The notes: generated by a model not told the origin, from the letters alone. A stretch of DNA of 64,000 bases from Gorsachius magnificus (GCA_034008185.1 CM067095.1:852610-916609), one strand, 5' to 3'. Shown: positions 1 through 12,110, numbered from the stretch's first letter. A program made the numbers and translations.

Positions 1-627
1 TGGTTAGCGACAGCTGAATTATTTCTGTTGCCTCTTCATTTTCATAGCGCTTTCGTTTGGGGAAAACTTGAAAGCTGACTTCTCTGGGTGTGGTGTTCCT
101 CGCTTGGGCCAGCGCCGTCACGGCAGGGCTGGGGTCTCTGGCCTCGTGCCGCTGCAGAACTGGTACCTGCTTGGGGCATGGCTCCGCGTGCAGGATCTGG
201 CCCTCTCAGAGCTCCCCTGCGGAAGGCACAGAGCCTTGAGAGAAAGACGAGGTTGGGCATTTGCTCCTATTTCTGCCCTCCCGTGCCCGGAGTAATGACC
301 TGCAAGGAGTACAAGCGCGTGGCACGCGCGGCGTAGGGAGCCCCCCGCCACGCCGGCTCTGACCGTCTTGTCGGCAAATCCATTTTTCTAAAGGACACAC
401 ATGAAAGATATTCTGCATCAACACGACTCCAGCTCTGTTAACACGGGTTACCCTTAACCAGGGGGTCACTTCACATCACTGTGCTCACAAGACCAAAAAT
501 AATGTATTCAGCACAAAGCGTGCAGCAGTGAGGCGGGGGGGTGCGGGCCACGGGCCCGCCGGCAGCGCCCAGGAGCCTGGGGGGTGGTGGCACCAGCTCC
601 CTGCCACCTCAGGAGGGACGGGGGGGG
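1..627. other. Unique non-coding sequence
   Basis: Mixed-composition single-copy sequence. Short AT-rich patches lie at both ends of it and G runs occur near 535-630. I see no exon, repeat family or RNA gene. Confidence 0.5.
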
Positions 628-790
628 GGATTTACGGATGTCTTATTAATCTGATGATATTAAAAATAACTGTAAAGTGCCCAAGACAGAAAGGCTGTGA
701 AAGCCTCTGCCACGTCCTTGACACGAGGGTGTTTACCGTGGAGCAGTTACAGGTCTGCAATATGCAATTAAGGCTTCCTTCACGCGCACG
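628..790. promoter_or_regulatory. Candidate conserved non-coding element (AT-rich island)
   Basis: An abrupt AT-rich, CpG-poor island in GC-rich DNA. It holds clustered TTATTAAT, TGATGATATTAAAAATAAC and ATGCAATTAA words of homeodomain/POU type. No convincing frame crosses it. The regulatory role is inferred from composition only. Confidence 0.3.
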
Positions 791-899
791 GTGCAGGCTC
801 AGCCCCTTCTTCAGCGGCATCAAGAGCCTCACGATGCCTCCTGTGGAACCCATGGATGCTTGGTCTTCCTTTTTCCTACCCCTCTTAACTGGGAATTTA

Positions 900-2150
900 T
901 TTCTGCGGCGAGGTCTCATCTGCTGGGGATGCTCTGGATCACCTCTGGCCGCTGCCCAGCCTGCGCCAGGATCCTGGTGCCGTCACCGCTGGGTGCCGCA
1001 GGACGGATGAGGCGTCACAAGCAGGATTTGGGCGCGGGCTGGGAATGCCCGAGAGGCGAGGAGGCAGACCCAAGGGGCAGGCTCCATGCGAAGCGCAGCG
1101 CAGGACCCCCCCGTCCCCCCCCGTGGGCCCCTGCACCCCGACCACAGGTCCACGCGGAGGTGACGAGCCCCTCGGCAGCGCCGTCCCCTCTGGGGAGCGC
1201 AGGCATCGCTCGCAGGCACGGCGGGCACCCCTGGGGCTGTGTGCCTGTATATTTAGGGGCTGGAAGCTGCCTGCCAAGGATATTCCTGAGCTGGAGAGAT
1301 GGCGTGTCCAGACAGAACCTGATCGGAATTGATGAACCTCTGAGAACCTTCTGATGCATTCCTCTGCTTCCTAAACAGGGGGACCTCACAGCAAAAGGCT
1401 GCTTCACGCCATAACCGAGGCTCACCAGACGCTCTGCTTCCAGCTCTGCTGAATACTGTCATCAAAAATCATCCTGTGTGCTCTCCCCCTCCTCCTCCCC
1501 ATCCCTCCCACCTCCTTGCTGGCTTCGGGAAGCGGTAAATCCTGTGAAACGGAATTCAAACGCGTGGCTGAAGTCGGCCCGGGGTGCCCCGTCACCCGGC
1601 CGGGCTTGGGCGCGAGGCTCCTTCGCTCCCCGCGGTGCCGGGAGCACTTTTCCTGAGAGCTCCTACCCGCTCCCCTGGCGCGTGTGCGGTACGGCCGGGA
1701 TGAGCCTGGGGGGGAATCGGACAGGAGCACGGGATCCGCAGGGCATCGTGTGTGATGGGAGCAGTGCCTACAGCCTGGCCAGGCACCTGGTGTCCCCAGC
1801 TGGATAGGACTTTGCCATTTCTTCAGGTGGCACGGAGACCGGTGCAGGGAGCTGGGGCGTTCAGCTCCGGTTTGTCACTCGGTGCTGCTCCAGGGTACCC
1901 GGGCACCTGCAGTCGGGGAGCGGGGAGGGTTTGTGGGTCCCATGGGTTCATGTGCGGCTCGTGGAGCATGTCCCGCTGCTCCCAGCTCTCTCCTTGTGAC
2001 CCACGGCCCCAGACGAGTCCCTGCACCCCGTGGAGCGAAGGCAAAAATTCCCCGGGGTGGCCCTTTGGGGCTTTTTGGTCAAGGCGGCGACCCTGGGTGT
2101 GGTGGGAGGGTGCTCAGCCCCTTCCCTGCGCTGGCTCTCCCCAGATCTGC
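900..2150. other. GC-rich spacer, no gene seen
   Basis: GC-rich, CpG-containing single-copy DNA with short pyrimidine runs near 1480-1510. Overlapping open frames of 60-190 codons exist on both strands, as expected where stop codons are rare. None has a recognisable domain. Confidence 0.5.
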
Positions 2151-2760
2151 AAATTAACTCCATAACGTAGCGGTGCTCTGTGTGGGTCATAAATTAGAGT
2201 TGATTTTTTTTGTTGTTGCATATTTTTACACATCGCATATTTAATGTCTCTCCGAAAATATAAATAAAACATCCGTAACCATTAGAAATCCTTAGAATCT
2301 GGGAAGCGCCTAAGAATTTATTTGTTTTCAGGAGGATCATACATATTGTATTAAAACTATATAAAGGGTTTAATAAAATGGCAAAAATAAAGCCAGAGCG
2401 AAGGCTCTCAATCTGCACCGAGAGGAGGGAAGTGATCTTTCTTTGATGCCTATTAAATGTTCCAGCAGATGAAACCCTATATTCTGCCAGGAAATGAGTT
2501 TGCCACAAGCCGATTGGGTGCTGTCGTGTGTGCTCGACTTTACCGCTGTCATTCCTCTTCTTCGAGCAGCAATACATTACGCCGCCTCCATTTTTCATTC
2601 CTCACTGCCCGAAATGCAAATTTTCTCTCTGTTGTTTATATTAGGTTTTCAAATATATGGAAATCCAGATATCTGGAGGAAAATGTCAGGGCCAGAAATA
2701 CTCGTGATCTGTCTTTTCCCCAGCCTGACACTTTTCTCCATCACTTAGGCGAAAGCATGT
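2150..2760. promoter_or_regulatory. Candidate conserved non-coding element cluster
   Basis: About 600 bp of AT-rich, CpG-poor sequence with sharp edges against GC-rich flanks. It carries a perfect POU octamer ATGCAAAT at 2614-2621, several TAAT/ATTA cores and many TATTTA-type words. The short frames inside it are incidental. Composition and motif density match vertebrate developmental enhancers, but conservation cannot be tested here. Confidence 0.4.
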
Positions 2761-3740
2761 GAGGGGTATTAACGGCTGGGGAGGGTACGGCTGCGCGGCC
2801 GGGAGCGGCGGGGCCACGGGATGCTCAGCAGCCGCCGGTCTGCGATGGAGTGGTTTGCTGCTTGCTGTGGTTCGGTGTTCGCACAGGTTTTTTCACCTCT
2901 GCAATGCTAAATGTATGGGCTGTGGGGGAAAAAGGGGCCCCATCGTGCAGGGAAGGTGTAAGCCAGCCGAACCGCGGCCGTGGGAGAGGGGTGGGCTCTG
3001 CCCCCGTGCCCAGCACCCGGCAGGGACCCTGCCTGTGGTTCCAGGGATTGCTGGAGGGGGGAAAGGTGCCTGTTGGGGGGGATGGTGATGGGAAAGGGCT
3101 CCCAAGAGACCCTGTCCCCACACCCTGAGTTTGCAGGGGCTGTTCGCTGCCCGTCTGCGGGGCAGGGCTTTGCTGCCGCTGCGGCGCCGGGGGTCGGCAG
3201 TGAGCCCCCAGGTTGGTGCCGCTGCTTCCCGCCGGGCAGGGGGAGATGTTAGCAAGGCGCCGGGTGGGACAGGTCATGCACTTGCAGGAGGAGTTCACGG
3301 CCAAATCAGGTTGAGCTTCTGGGGTTCCCCTCAGTGTCCTCAAGTAAGCAGCGTACAAATGATTTTCACCAAGGGCAGAGCAAACAGCACTCGGTGCTCT
3401 GGGCTCCAAGTGTTTGGGAATTGCTCATCCGCTCCCCCGCGCCCTGCGTACCGAGTGCAGCTTCCCCCAAAACAAGGTGCTCAGCGTGGCTGGTGGCCTG
3501 CGGCTCGGCTCGTGCTGACACCACTGCCGTGCTGATGGACGTGCCTGGCCATGGACGCCCCCATTGCCGCAGAGGCTGCGATGCTCCCGCGTACCACCGA
3601 GCTCAGCGGCTGGGGCAGACAGACGGATTGACGTGGGGGGCAGGTTAGATGAGAGCCCTCCTCGCCATCAGGCACCTCGCCGCCCTCTGCGAGCTGGGGA
3701 GGGAGAAACAGAGGTGTGAGAGGAAGGGACGAGCTACCAT
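2761..3740. other. GC-rich spacer, no gene seen
   Basis: GC-rich single-copy DNA with G-run patches (3055-3080, 3180-3245). A 194-codon minus-strand frame (2825-3409) shows only low-complexity proline/serine/arginine composition and no domain. Confidence 0.5.
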
Positions 3741-3759
3741 GGGCGCGTGGACCGTGAGC

Positions 3760-3850
3760 GACACGCCGATAATGAATGCTAATTGCATCCATTGCTTCTC
3801 CATGGATAAGAGCGCTATTTTAGGCTCCGGCAGCTTGAGAGGATGGTCTG
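3760..3850. promoter_or_regulatory. Candidate regulatory island with POU-like near-palindrome
   Basis: A short AT-rich patch centred on ATGCTAATTGCAT (3776-3788). ATGC and GCAT half-sites face each other across a TAATT homeodomain core, as in POU dimer sites. An ATAATGAATG word lies just upstream. Confidence 0.3.
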
Positions 3851-5990
3851 AAGGCAAAAATCACTGCCTCCTAGTGCTGGAGAAAGCCCGACGTGCCTTA
3901 AACGGCGTCAGGAGAATCCCCCCAGCAGGAGCCGGGCGGTTGCACACGCAGGCGACCATGGCTGGGGTCAGCACATTTGTTCCTAGGGAAGCAAGGCGAG
4001 GGAGCAAGGCGTAACGGCAAACTCCCTGTTAACAGGTCCTTGTTCCCTCTTGTCCACATTTCTGAATGCCTGTGTTACCCAGAACTGCGCTCCTGATGCT
4101 GTGCCCATGCCCATGGCTTATGCACAGAACCTGCCACCGGGCTCCGGGCATCGCTTTCATCTTGCAGACCTGCACAACCAGAGCAGCCCCAGACAAATCA
4201 CGCGTTCCGACTTTTGCTGTGAAGCGTGGGCTGCGAAACTTGTTGGACACATTTGAGCACAGTACCTGCTTTCATGATCAGTCGAGCTCCAGCACTCGAA
4301 CGCAGGTGCAAAGAACATCGTAAAAGGTTGCAAACACAGCACGCTGAAATCTGTGTTTGAATAAATTTTATACACACAGAAATGTTTTCAGCTGTTTGCT
4401 TAGTTCTGCACAAACACTGCTTCAAGCACTGACACGTGGAACACCAACGGGGGTGTCCAGCCCCCATGCACACAAAGGCCACAGTCTTTTCAGTGCAACA
4501 TTTTAGTACCCAGCAAAAACCCAGTATTTCTGAAATCACGGGGAAAATTCCCGGATTAAGAAACAAAGCAGCAGGAGAAATCAAACCTCTCTGCTGAGCA
4601 TCGTTATCTGTCCCATTCCACACACACAGAGCCAACGCAGCCCCTGAGCCCAGCCAGCACGTGCGAGAGGTTTGTCCCCGGCTGGCCCTGGTCTGCAGCT
4701 CCTCCAGCCTACAGGATGGGTCCTCTTTGAGAGGCACCTCTTCACAATTAAATCTGTGCTTCCGTAGCAAAAATATCCCTTGTCTACGTTAGTCATAAAG
4801 GCCTCAAGCGTACGCTTAACTTTAAGCCCCCGCTGAGCTGAAATCGCTGGGCGCTTTGCTCCGTCGGAGCTGAGCCTGTGCGTTTGATGCTGCGGGGAGT
4901 TCATCGCCTCCGGACCCCGCCGGGGATGGCGTCACCACGTGTTTCTTCAGGCAGTCGGAAAAGGCTTTCCTCGAATCACAGAGAAATGGTCCTGGGCGGG
5001 GAGGGGGGGTTGTTCTCCGGTGGTTGCCGAGTGCCTGGCTCTGGAGACTGGACACGAACAGGGGCTTTGCACGGGGGCTGGCTCCGCTCAGGTTTCGGAG
5101 CCCTCTGCCCACGCCGGCATGCTGCGTGCCTGGCGACGCTGGGCGCCCATCAGAGACAGCCCAGAGACACGTTTACTGACCCGTGCAACCAGGGGACAGC
5201 ACAGCCTGCACCGTTCGAATGTGCTTCCGAAACCTCACTCAAACAGCAGTGGTTACGTCACTCGAGGAACCAAATTGCCATGCCCAGATTTTTCTTCCCA
5301 GAGCGGCAATCGGGAATTACACCTGGCACAGGGAAATCAGATCCAGGGAAATATGTGGGGAACGGGGTTTGCATCCTCCATCCCCTCGGCTGGCGATGGC
5401 TGGTTTTTCCCACCGAGTGTTGTTAATATTCTCTGCGCTGGCCGAAACGGCACCCCGGCGACCCCAGACCTCCCTCCCGTTCAGCTCCCCCTTCCAGGGC
5501 TGGGCGTTCTGGCAGACTCCTTGTTCCAAGCCAGTGGACCTTGTTACACATCGGAATGCATAATCCAAACCTCCCTCCCTTGCAGAGGCAGGAGCTGGGG
5601 AAAGCAGAACGCACCTTCCCTCCCTTAATTACCAGCTCCGAGCTGCCTGGAAGCATAAGGGGGTTTCTTTAAGTTCTTGTCTTCCTCCTGCCCTGGCCTG
5701 CTGCGCCGTGTCCCACAGACTCGGAGATGCTCGGAGACGTGGCGCTGAGCACGGGCCCGCTCTGCCCGCAGGAGGGGCCGAAGGACGCCTTCCCCTGATG
5801 CTTCATCACGGCTGATCTTGGCTGAAAGTCAGCTCCAGCTTTTCGAGCGGCTCAGAGCCGCTCTGCGGCCGCCCGAGGCCCCTAAGGAGAACAAGCAGGA
5901 GCCTGGGACCAGGGAAGGCTCCCAGCTCCCGCGTCCACAGCCCTTGTCCTGGTCTGCAGAGCCGGGCCGGGCAAGCGGAGCGACTCACGT
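3851..5990. other. Mixed unique sequence, no gene seen
   Basis: Single-copy DNA, mostly GC-rich, with one AT-rich patch at 4316-4420 (TTTGAATAAATTTTATAC). The frames at 4198-4770 (minus) and 4939-5628 (plus) show no known domain, and I could not pair convincing splice sites. Confidence 0.45.
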
Positions 5991-5999
5991 GTTATTCTG

Positions 6000-6340
6000 T
6001 GTCTGAGCGTGTTAGAATATAGAAACAGCAAGTCCAGGTCCGGGCTTCTTTCTCGTCTTTCCCTTGGCAATAAGTTCAACTAATAATGATCACAGTTTAA
6101 AAAAAAAAAGAGCGAGAGTCCCCATGGCCGTGGTGAGATCCTGGGCATTCAGAGCTGATATTGCACATTTGGATGCACGGAGCTGTCACACGCTGTCACC
6201 GGGAGCAGGGAGCGCACTGTCCACAAGGTAGCTCCCAGCACACCCAGTTTTAGGCTGGCAGCAATTTGCAAGAGCTTAATTTCACCAGAATGAATGAATA
6301 CAAGAAAATCATTTGCAGACGACAACGATTCCTTCAGCAA
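6000..6340. other. AT-rich unique island
   Basis: A moderately AT-rich block with an A11 run at about 6099-6109 and TAATAATGATCA, GCTTAATTTC and GAATGAATGAATAC words. It could be a weak enhancer-type element. No transposon similarity is recognised. Confidence 0.3.
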
Positions 6341-6684
6341 CACGTGACTCGGAGCCAGGCAAGCAGCCAGGACTGGGAGTCAAATGGTTTGCAGCTACGC
6401 TGGGCTCTTGTGCAAGGTCTGTTCTGCAGCCGTGACGAGACACACAGCTTCCTACGGGGACGTTGGACACCAGCCCCTGAGCCCCAGCCTCACCGCTGCA
6501 CTTGACTGGTGTACAGCCCAGATCCCGAGTGAAATTCGGATTCACTGCACATGGGTTGAGGTTTCTTGGTCTCCAGGGGCCGGACCATCCCCTGCACGTA
6601 CTGCACAGCCCCCAGAGGTCTGAGGGAGGGCGTCAGGTTTTCCCCTCTGTTCATTGCGGCGGCGGGCGATGCATCAGAGGGAAG

Positions 6685-7350
6685 GCTTTCGACTGATGAT
6701 CTTTACAAACAGGCCATCCATCATTAGCGAAGGTCAAGCTGCAGATGAATTCCATCATTTTACAATCATATGATTCCCCCCTTGCCCTTGGTTGGGTCTG
6801 CAGAAGAACGTGAGGCTCCCTTGGGGGGGTGCGGGGTTCCTCGCTGGCCGGAGAGTGTGCGCGGTACAGCACGGTGGCGGAGAGCGAGGCATCGTGGCTG
6901 GCTCGTCACCTCTTCGGAGGCTGATGGAAATAAATCCTGATGGTGTGGGGGCAGCTTTACAGATGGCACCTGAACCCCCTGGATCTGCAAAGACCCTCTG
7001 AAGCAAGGGAAAACTGTTCTAGTTCATAAAAGAAGGAGCCTGCAAGGATGAAGGCCGTACGTCTCCTTGTAGAGTCTTCCACAGGCAGCTCCTCCTAAAT
7101 GACAAAACCCAGTCTAACCCCCCACCCATGTTTAGCTCCAGCTTACAGCACCTGAGCTACGCCTTTGCTCTCTGTCCAGAAATGCATTTGGAGGGAAAAG
7201 ACGAAGAACCAACTTATTCCAAGACAACTCCGAGTAACGGATGTGTTTGAATGCGTTGGTTTCCGTTTAGCCACCAGCAAGACCCAAAAATAGGGGCCAA
7301 AATGCATCACCAGACTGGTAAAGCTGGAAGAACAGCGGAGCAAGGGAAGG
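6685..7350. other. AT-rich islands separated by a GC-rich strip
   Basis: Two AT-rich patches (6685-6780 and about 7000-7340) flank a GC-rich strip. The first holds ATCCATCATTAGCG and ATTTTACAATCATATGATT. No gene or repeat family is recognised. Confidence 0.3.
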
Positions 7351-7608
7351 GGCTATTAAAGCACGAATTCTGCGTGGGCTGGGTGGTTGTAGGAGTAGCC
7401 AGGCAAACATCCAGGGGGTGCTTTCGGATGGCCCTCTGTGTTTGACCTACTTAAGCCCCGTTTTATGGGAGCGAGACTGGGCCAAGCTGGTTGGGAAGCC
7501 CAGCTTTAGAAAGGCAGGGGACACCCTGGGGCTCTGGGGCTCCACGCCACGGGCAGTCGGCTGGTCGCATCTCGTCGCACCTTGTGCAGGTGCAGGCTGG
7601 GAATAAGC

Positions 7609-7661
7609 CTCCTCATCATCCTCCTCCTCTCCTCTTCTTCCTCCTCCTCCTCCTCCTCTGT
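7609..7661. repeat. (CCT)n / (CTC)n trinucleotide microsatellite
   Basis: A pyrimidine-only run of CCT/CTC/TCT triplets on the plus strand. It explains the polyserine and polyglutamate stretches in frames across it. The run could form intramolecular triplex (H-DNA). Confidence 0.85.
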
Positions 7662-7749
7662 GCAGTCAATGTACTCCTTTTTTCTGTCACAGGACAAACT
7701 AGAAAAGAAGAGCTCCAGCCTGGCTTCTGTCGCCACAGAGAAGCGTGGT

Positions 7750-7930
7750 GTCTGGAGCATGCAAAGGTGATTAAATGTGTCATGTGTGCATCATTTAAAT
7801 TAACGTTGCTAAAACAACAATGCTATTTTTAATATTTAAAGAGCCCCTTTGAAGAATGGGAGAATCTGTCACCTTTCCTGGTGGATATGAATCTTGTGTT
7901 CTGAGGGTTTTTCTTCTCTGATTAAAGGAG
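7750..7930. other. AT-rich unique island
   Basis: An AT-rich, CpG-poor block with ATTTAAATTAACG, AACAACAATGC (SOX-type ACAAT) and TTTTTAATATTTAAAG. It may be a regulatory element. Confidence 0.3.
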
Positions 7931-9055
7931 CTGGCTGCAGGAGGAACAGCTACACACGATGTGCTGGGGGGGGCCACGGGACCAAGACGCGTCCCGGGGA
8001 GCAGCTCCTGCTCGCAGCGTTTGAGGACGCAGCCAGGCAGATTTTCCAGGCTTTCTGTTGTGGAGCCCCCACCCAGGGTGCCCTCCTCGTGCCAGAAGCC
8101 AAGGGCGGCTGCCCAGAGGGTGCTTTCTGGGACGCCCACCCCCGCTGTCTCTGCTGGGATGCTGATGGCAGCCTTGGAGCATCTCGGGGGCTGTGCCCCT
8201 GTAAGTGGCTCCGCTCTTCGTCTTTGGTTTGCTGGGGAGTAGCCTCCCCCCGGCTCTGTCTCCACTCCACTCTCCAAAGTCTCTTCTGGACGTTCAGACA
8301 TGGCAGGACCCCACCTGAGCCTGACCCTGGCCCAAATCGCTCCTTCATCTCTGTAATGGGCTCCCTTCACGCAATGCTCCATCCAAGAGAGGTCCAGCTG
8401 GAGCCAAGGGTGGGCAAGTGCCTTCACGTGCCTTGCAGGCAGCGCGTTTGCTGTTGGGGCAGCTCGAGCTTTGCCTTCTAATCCAGGTCCCCTTCCCGGC
8501 AGTGCCTGCCCACCCGGCCGTGTTTGTGCAGCTGCATGCTCCCGCCGAGCTGCTCGACTTGCAGTTGTCTCGCTGAGTTTTGCTCTGCTTTCTTTCGGGC
8601 CAGGCCTCCAATTTGTCAAGAAGGTTTTGATTTCTGATCTCTTCCCAGTGGTCTTGCACTCCTGGGGAGCCGTAAGCCTTCTGCAAATAGAGCTTGCGTG
8701 CTCCCTTTCCCCCAAAAGAAGGTCAGTGGAACCACGGGGCAGCCCCTGACCCACCTGCCCCTGCAGCCACCAGCAAGGACCTCGTGCACCACTGGCTGTT
8801 GACATTGGACCCCAGGAGCTCCTAAGGTGATGGATCCCCTGTCCACGGGTTTAGCTGCCCTCCCACCTCCCCCAGATTCCACCCAGAGGAGGTTTGCCGT
8901 GACTGAGGAGCAGGAGCTGCTTCCCGAGTCTCCGCGGTGATCAGGGGCCAGGATCCAGCCCCCGATCTCTCGAACGCTGGCTCTCGGGACTCCTCCTTGG
9001 CGAGAAATGCATCTTCCCACGGAGAGCGCTGGGAAGCCGGAGGAGAAGGGCTTGT
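7931..9055. other. GC-rich spacer, no gene seen
   Basis: GC-rich single-copy DNA. A 336-codon minus-strand frame (7795-8805) crosses it but has no domain, signal peptide or membrane segment, and rival frames of similar quality exist on both strands. Confidence 0.5.
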
Positions 9056-9059
9056 TGTC

Positions 9060-9300
9060 AGCAAGGCCGGAGCAGGGAGCAGATATTAATGTTATTAGTA
9101 GGAAAGGACTATTAGGATTCTGTAGCTCTGAAAAATACATAAGTCTGAAATAAGACTAATGAGACATTTACTGGTGCGGTTGGGTTGCATTAATGACCCT
9201 TCCGGGGATACAATTGCAAAAGGCTTTCACTGTAATTACCACACTAATGATCGGCAGTGACATCATTTTCGACCAAATGCGATGCTTGGTTTGGATGCGT
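9060..9300. promoter_or_regulatory. Candidate conserved non-coding element with homeodomain sites
   Basis: A sharp AT-rich island with at least six TAAT/ATTA cores, including ATATTAATGTTATTAG, GCATTAATGACC, TGTAATTACC and ACTAATGATCGG, plus GATACAATTGC. This spacing of homeodomain cores is typical of developmental enhancers. Function is inferred. Confidence 0.42.
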
Positions 9301-9358
9301 TTCAAGACCGGGACTTCTCCGTGGCTGGCATGTGAGCCCCATCAGCATTATTGCCTGT

Positions 9359-9371
9359 CCCCCCCCCCCCC
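9359..9371 (+). repeat. Poly-C tract (C13)
   Basis: Thirteen uninterrupted C residues on the plus strand. The length is likely to vary and to be prone to sequencing error. Confidence 0.9.
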
Positions 9372-9729
9372 ACTGACCATCCTTCTTAGCTGTCTCTTCG
9401 GCTACTGGCTCCCCTCCAGCCTGGCCCCAGCGGCCAGCATTCCTCTGCTTTTTAAGGTGCTTCTGGGGCTATGAGCTGAGAAGGGCGATTCCTCGGCACT
9501 GGCGGCTGGGTTCCTGGCACTGGGCATGCATCGGAGGAGGGGGAGCCACACAGCCCCTTTTGTTCAGCAGGCATCCCTAAAAGGCTTTGAATCAACAACG
9601 ATTTAGGGTCTCCGGGCATGGCCCCAGGCGCAGCTGAACCGTGCAAGCTTTGGGCAATACCTGCTCCGGGGCGCACGTCTTGCAGGCGGTAGGGACAGGC
9701 TGATCCCAATCTTCCCTGCGTCTCTGGCC

Positions 9730-10200
9730 TTAGAGGAACATATTAATTAACCTCATTAAGCGGGATCATTTCAGCACTCGCAGAGGCAGGGTGCTGCTGC
9801 GACCAGCCTGCGGTCCACAGAGCTCCCGCTGCCGGGCGCAGACGGAGCCAGAGGGTCCGGGTGTTTGCTGCCGTGGGGGCACGGGGGCTCGAGGAGATGC
9901 CCAGGGCTCGTCCCAGCCCCTCTGCTGAGCCCACGGCCCCGGGCTCTGCTCCCAGAGGAGCCTGGCTTGGGGCCGGGGGGAGCTGGTGGTGGCTGTGTGC
10001 CCCAGCCCATGCGTGCCCGGGCTCCTGGCTGCCTCCGCTCCTCCCTGGCACCAGCCACGGCTGGGGACGAGGGATTGACAGCAGCTTGTTAAGCCTGACA
10101 GAGCATCAACTTTTAAGGAGTCGGAGAAAGCAGGGCTTTTAATTAAAAAAAAATAAAAAGAGGAAAAAAAAAGGCAAGTCATGATTTCTGCCTTTCCTGT
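9730..10200. other. Two small AT-rich patches around a GC-rich core
   Basis: A TATTAATTAACCTCATTAAG word lies at 9740-9760. An A-rich patch at 10136-10175 ends the block. The GC-rich core between them shows no gene. Confidence 0.3.
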
Positions 10201-11150
10201 TCGGCTCTTCGGGAAACAGCGTTCCTGCTCCAGCACTGCAACCCATCAAATTGATCGCCCTGTCATCTGTGCCCATAGGCTACTGCTCCCTGCCCCAGCC
10301 CTCCCGCCGGGGCTCTGCCTTTGAAGGCGACGGCTCTGCCATGTGCCTGTCCTCAGGGACGTTCATTTTCTTTCCTACAGACTTGCTGGTTGTCACCAGC
10401 AAATATCCAGCCAGGCTCCTATCATCCCCTTGTTCCCAGCAGCATCCTGGAAAATGCTGATGCGGGTACCGGCACCAGGTCATTCCCCATGGCACGGGCG
10501 CAGCCCAGGAGCCGCTCCTGGGGAGGCAGGGACAGGGCGGTGCGACGCCTGCGGAATGCTAAGTGGGTTTTTCAGTCTCTACCTGTGATTTTCTGACAGG
10601 TATGTGGTGTTTTCTTTTTTTTTTTTGTTTTGGAGCTCGTTCTGTCTCCAAAGAAGGCAAATGGTAATCGGGAGCGTGGTCCCAGGAGAAGGCACTTAGA
10701 CTGGCTGCCGTCCGACACGAGCCTATCCTAAGGGAAGCAGGGGGGGGGGGGGCAGTAATCCGGGGAAGGAGAGGCACAACCACCGTAATCCCCAGCCCCT
10801 GGATTCCTGCGGCCCCCGCTCCATCCCAGATTTGGCCACCTCTGCGCTTGTCAGCGTGTCCGGCTGACACACCGGCGGCCGCTGCCGAGCGAGGGTCCTG
10901 CCCCGGCTGCCTCCCAGCCCCGGGGTGGTGCCCACTCACCCATGACCAGCCCCTGCCCACGGGCACGCACCCCCCGGCGGCGCCTCCTGGGCAGGGGACA
11001 CTTCCGAACCCAGCTCATCGCCCCCTGCTGGGCCGGACCCCTGCCCTTGGGAACACCCCGGGGGATGCGCTGCCGTGGGGGAGAGGGCAGCTGCGGGAAA
11101 CCAGCCACTCAGGGACCCGCTGGCTCCCCCCAGTTTGGTGGGAAGTTGTT
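10200..11150. other. GC-rich spacer with homopolymers, no gene seen
   Basis: Single-copy sequence with a T-rich run near 10610-10630 and a G13 tract at 10740-10752. A 135-codon minus-strand frame (10559-10966) crosses the tract and has no recognisable domain. Confidence 0.45.
11019..11031 (-). promoter_or_regulatory. Candidate CTCF core motif
   Basis: Read on the minus strand this is CCAGCAGGGGGCG, a close match to the central CTCF consensus (CCASYAGRKGGCR type). It lies in GC-rich DNA just before the AT-rich island at 11150-11420. One motif does not prove occupancy. Confidence 0.4.
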
Positions 11151-11420
11151 ATATTGGTTTTAATATGCACGTTTCCTTGAGACAAAATCATTCATTCTTA
11201 CGATTTCCCTTTTTCTCTTGACTGCTGATATAGGATATGGTAAAGGACCTGACGTAGCAAAACAAGCATATAATGGTTTGAAATGCTATTTTTGAAAAGC
11301 CAAACCCTAATGCCAATTAAAAGCAAAACCAGGTTTCGAAGCCTTGAGGTTCTGTGTGAAATGGAAACGCTACTTTTGGATCATTTCTGATTACAATGCA
11401 CCCAAGAACGGACATTTGCC
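11150..11420. promoter_or_regulatory. Candidate conserved non-coding element
   Basis: An AT-rich, CpG-poor island with TTTTAATATGC, GCATATAATGG, GCCAATTAAAAGC and CTGATATAGGATATGG words. It begins sharply after GC-rich DNA and contains only short frames. Confidence 0.4.
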
Positions 11421-11939
11421 CTTTCTAAAGCTCCTCCGGAGCTTCTCCTTCCTCCCGCAGCCCCCTGTTCCGAGGCAGCGCCGGCGTATGCCCACCCCAC
11501 CGGCACCTACCAACGGGCCAAGGCACTTCTGTTAGATGGTACCGGCTTCAGGAGGCTTTCGAGTCAGATTTGCAGGTTGGGCTATTTTTGCTGAAAGTTT
11601 GGAACCTCGGTTGATGGCTGAGCGTGCGTTCGTGCAGTGAGCGCAGAGCCCCCGCCGCGCCTGGGCCGTCGCCCCAGCAGCCCCCGGCTGAGCCGAGGAT
11701 GCCCTGGTGCCGCGCAACTCTTAATCCCTGTGCGTGTGCCGCAGCCAACACATCGCCACCACGACAGCAGCTCCCATCCCCAACAAATAGGGGAAAAAAA
11801 CCCAACCCGGCTGCCTCTTCTCTCCTGCTGAAGCCCAGCACCCGGGCGCTCCCCGGCCGGTTCGTTTTGCTGTAACGCCTCCAACACCGCCCGCGCGGCG
11901 CGGGGCGACCTCAGCTCTGCACGGGGAAGGCGGGGGGGC
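11421..11939. other. GC-rich spacer, no gene seen
   Basis: GC-rich single-copy DNA. Frames on both strands overlap without domains. Confidence 0.45.
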
Positions 11940-12110
11940 TGCACCCGCTGAAAATGTCCATGAAAACACCTTTTGTCTTCTTAAAAATTTGTCCCAGACT
12001 TGGAATATGGAAATGTCCAGTTGAACACTGCTGAATTTTTTTGCTAGAAAATCCTTTTTTTTTAAAAAAAAAAAAAGACAACACAATCTTTGTTTACTGG
12101 CTTCCGAAGG
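11940..12110. other. AT-rich island with T9A13 inverted homopolymer
   Basis: An AT-rich block. At 12055-12076 nine T are followed directly by thirteen A, a self-complementary tract that can extrude a cruciform. No poly-A retrotransposon body is recognisable upstream or downstream. Confidence 0.45.

Noticed and set aside
7795..8805. 336-codon minus frame
   Set aside because: No domain, signal or membrane segment; rival frames on both strands; GC-rich context.
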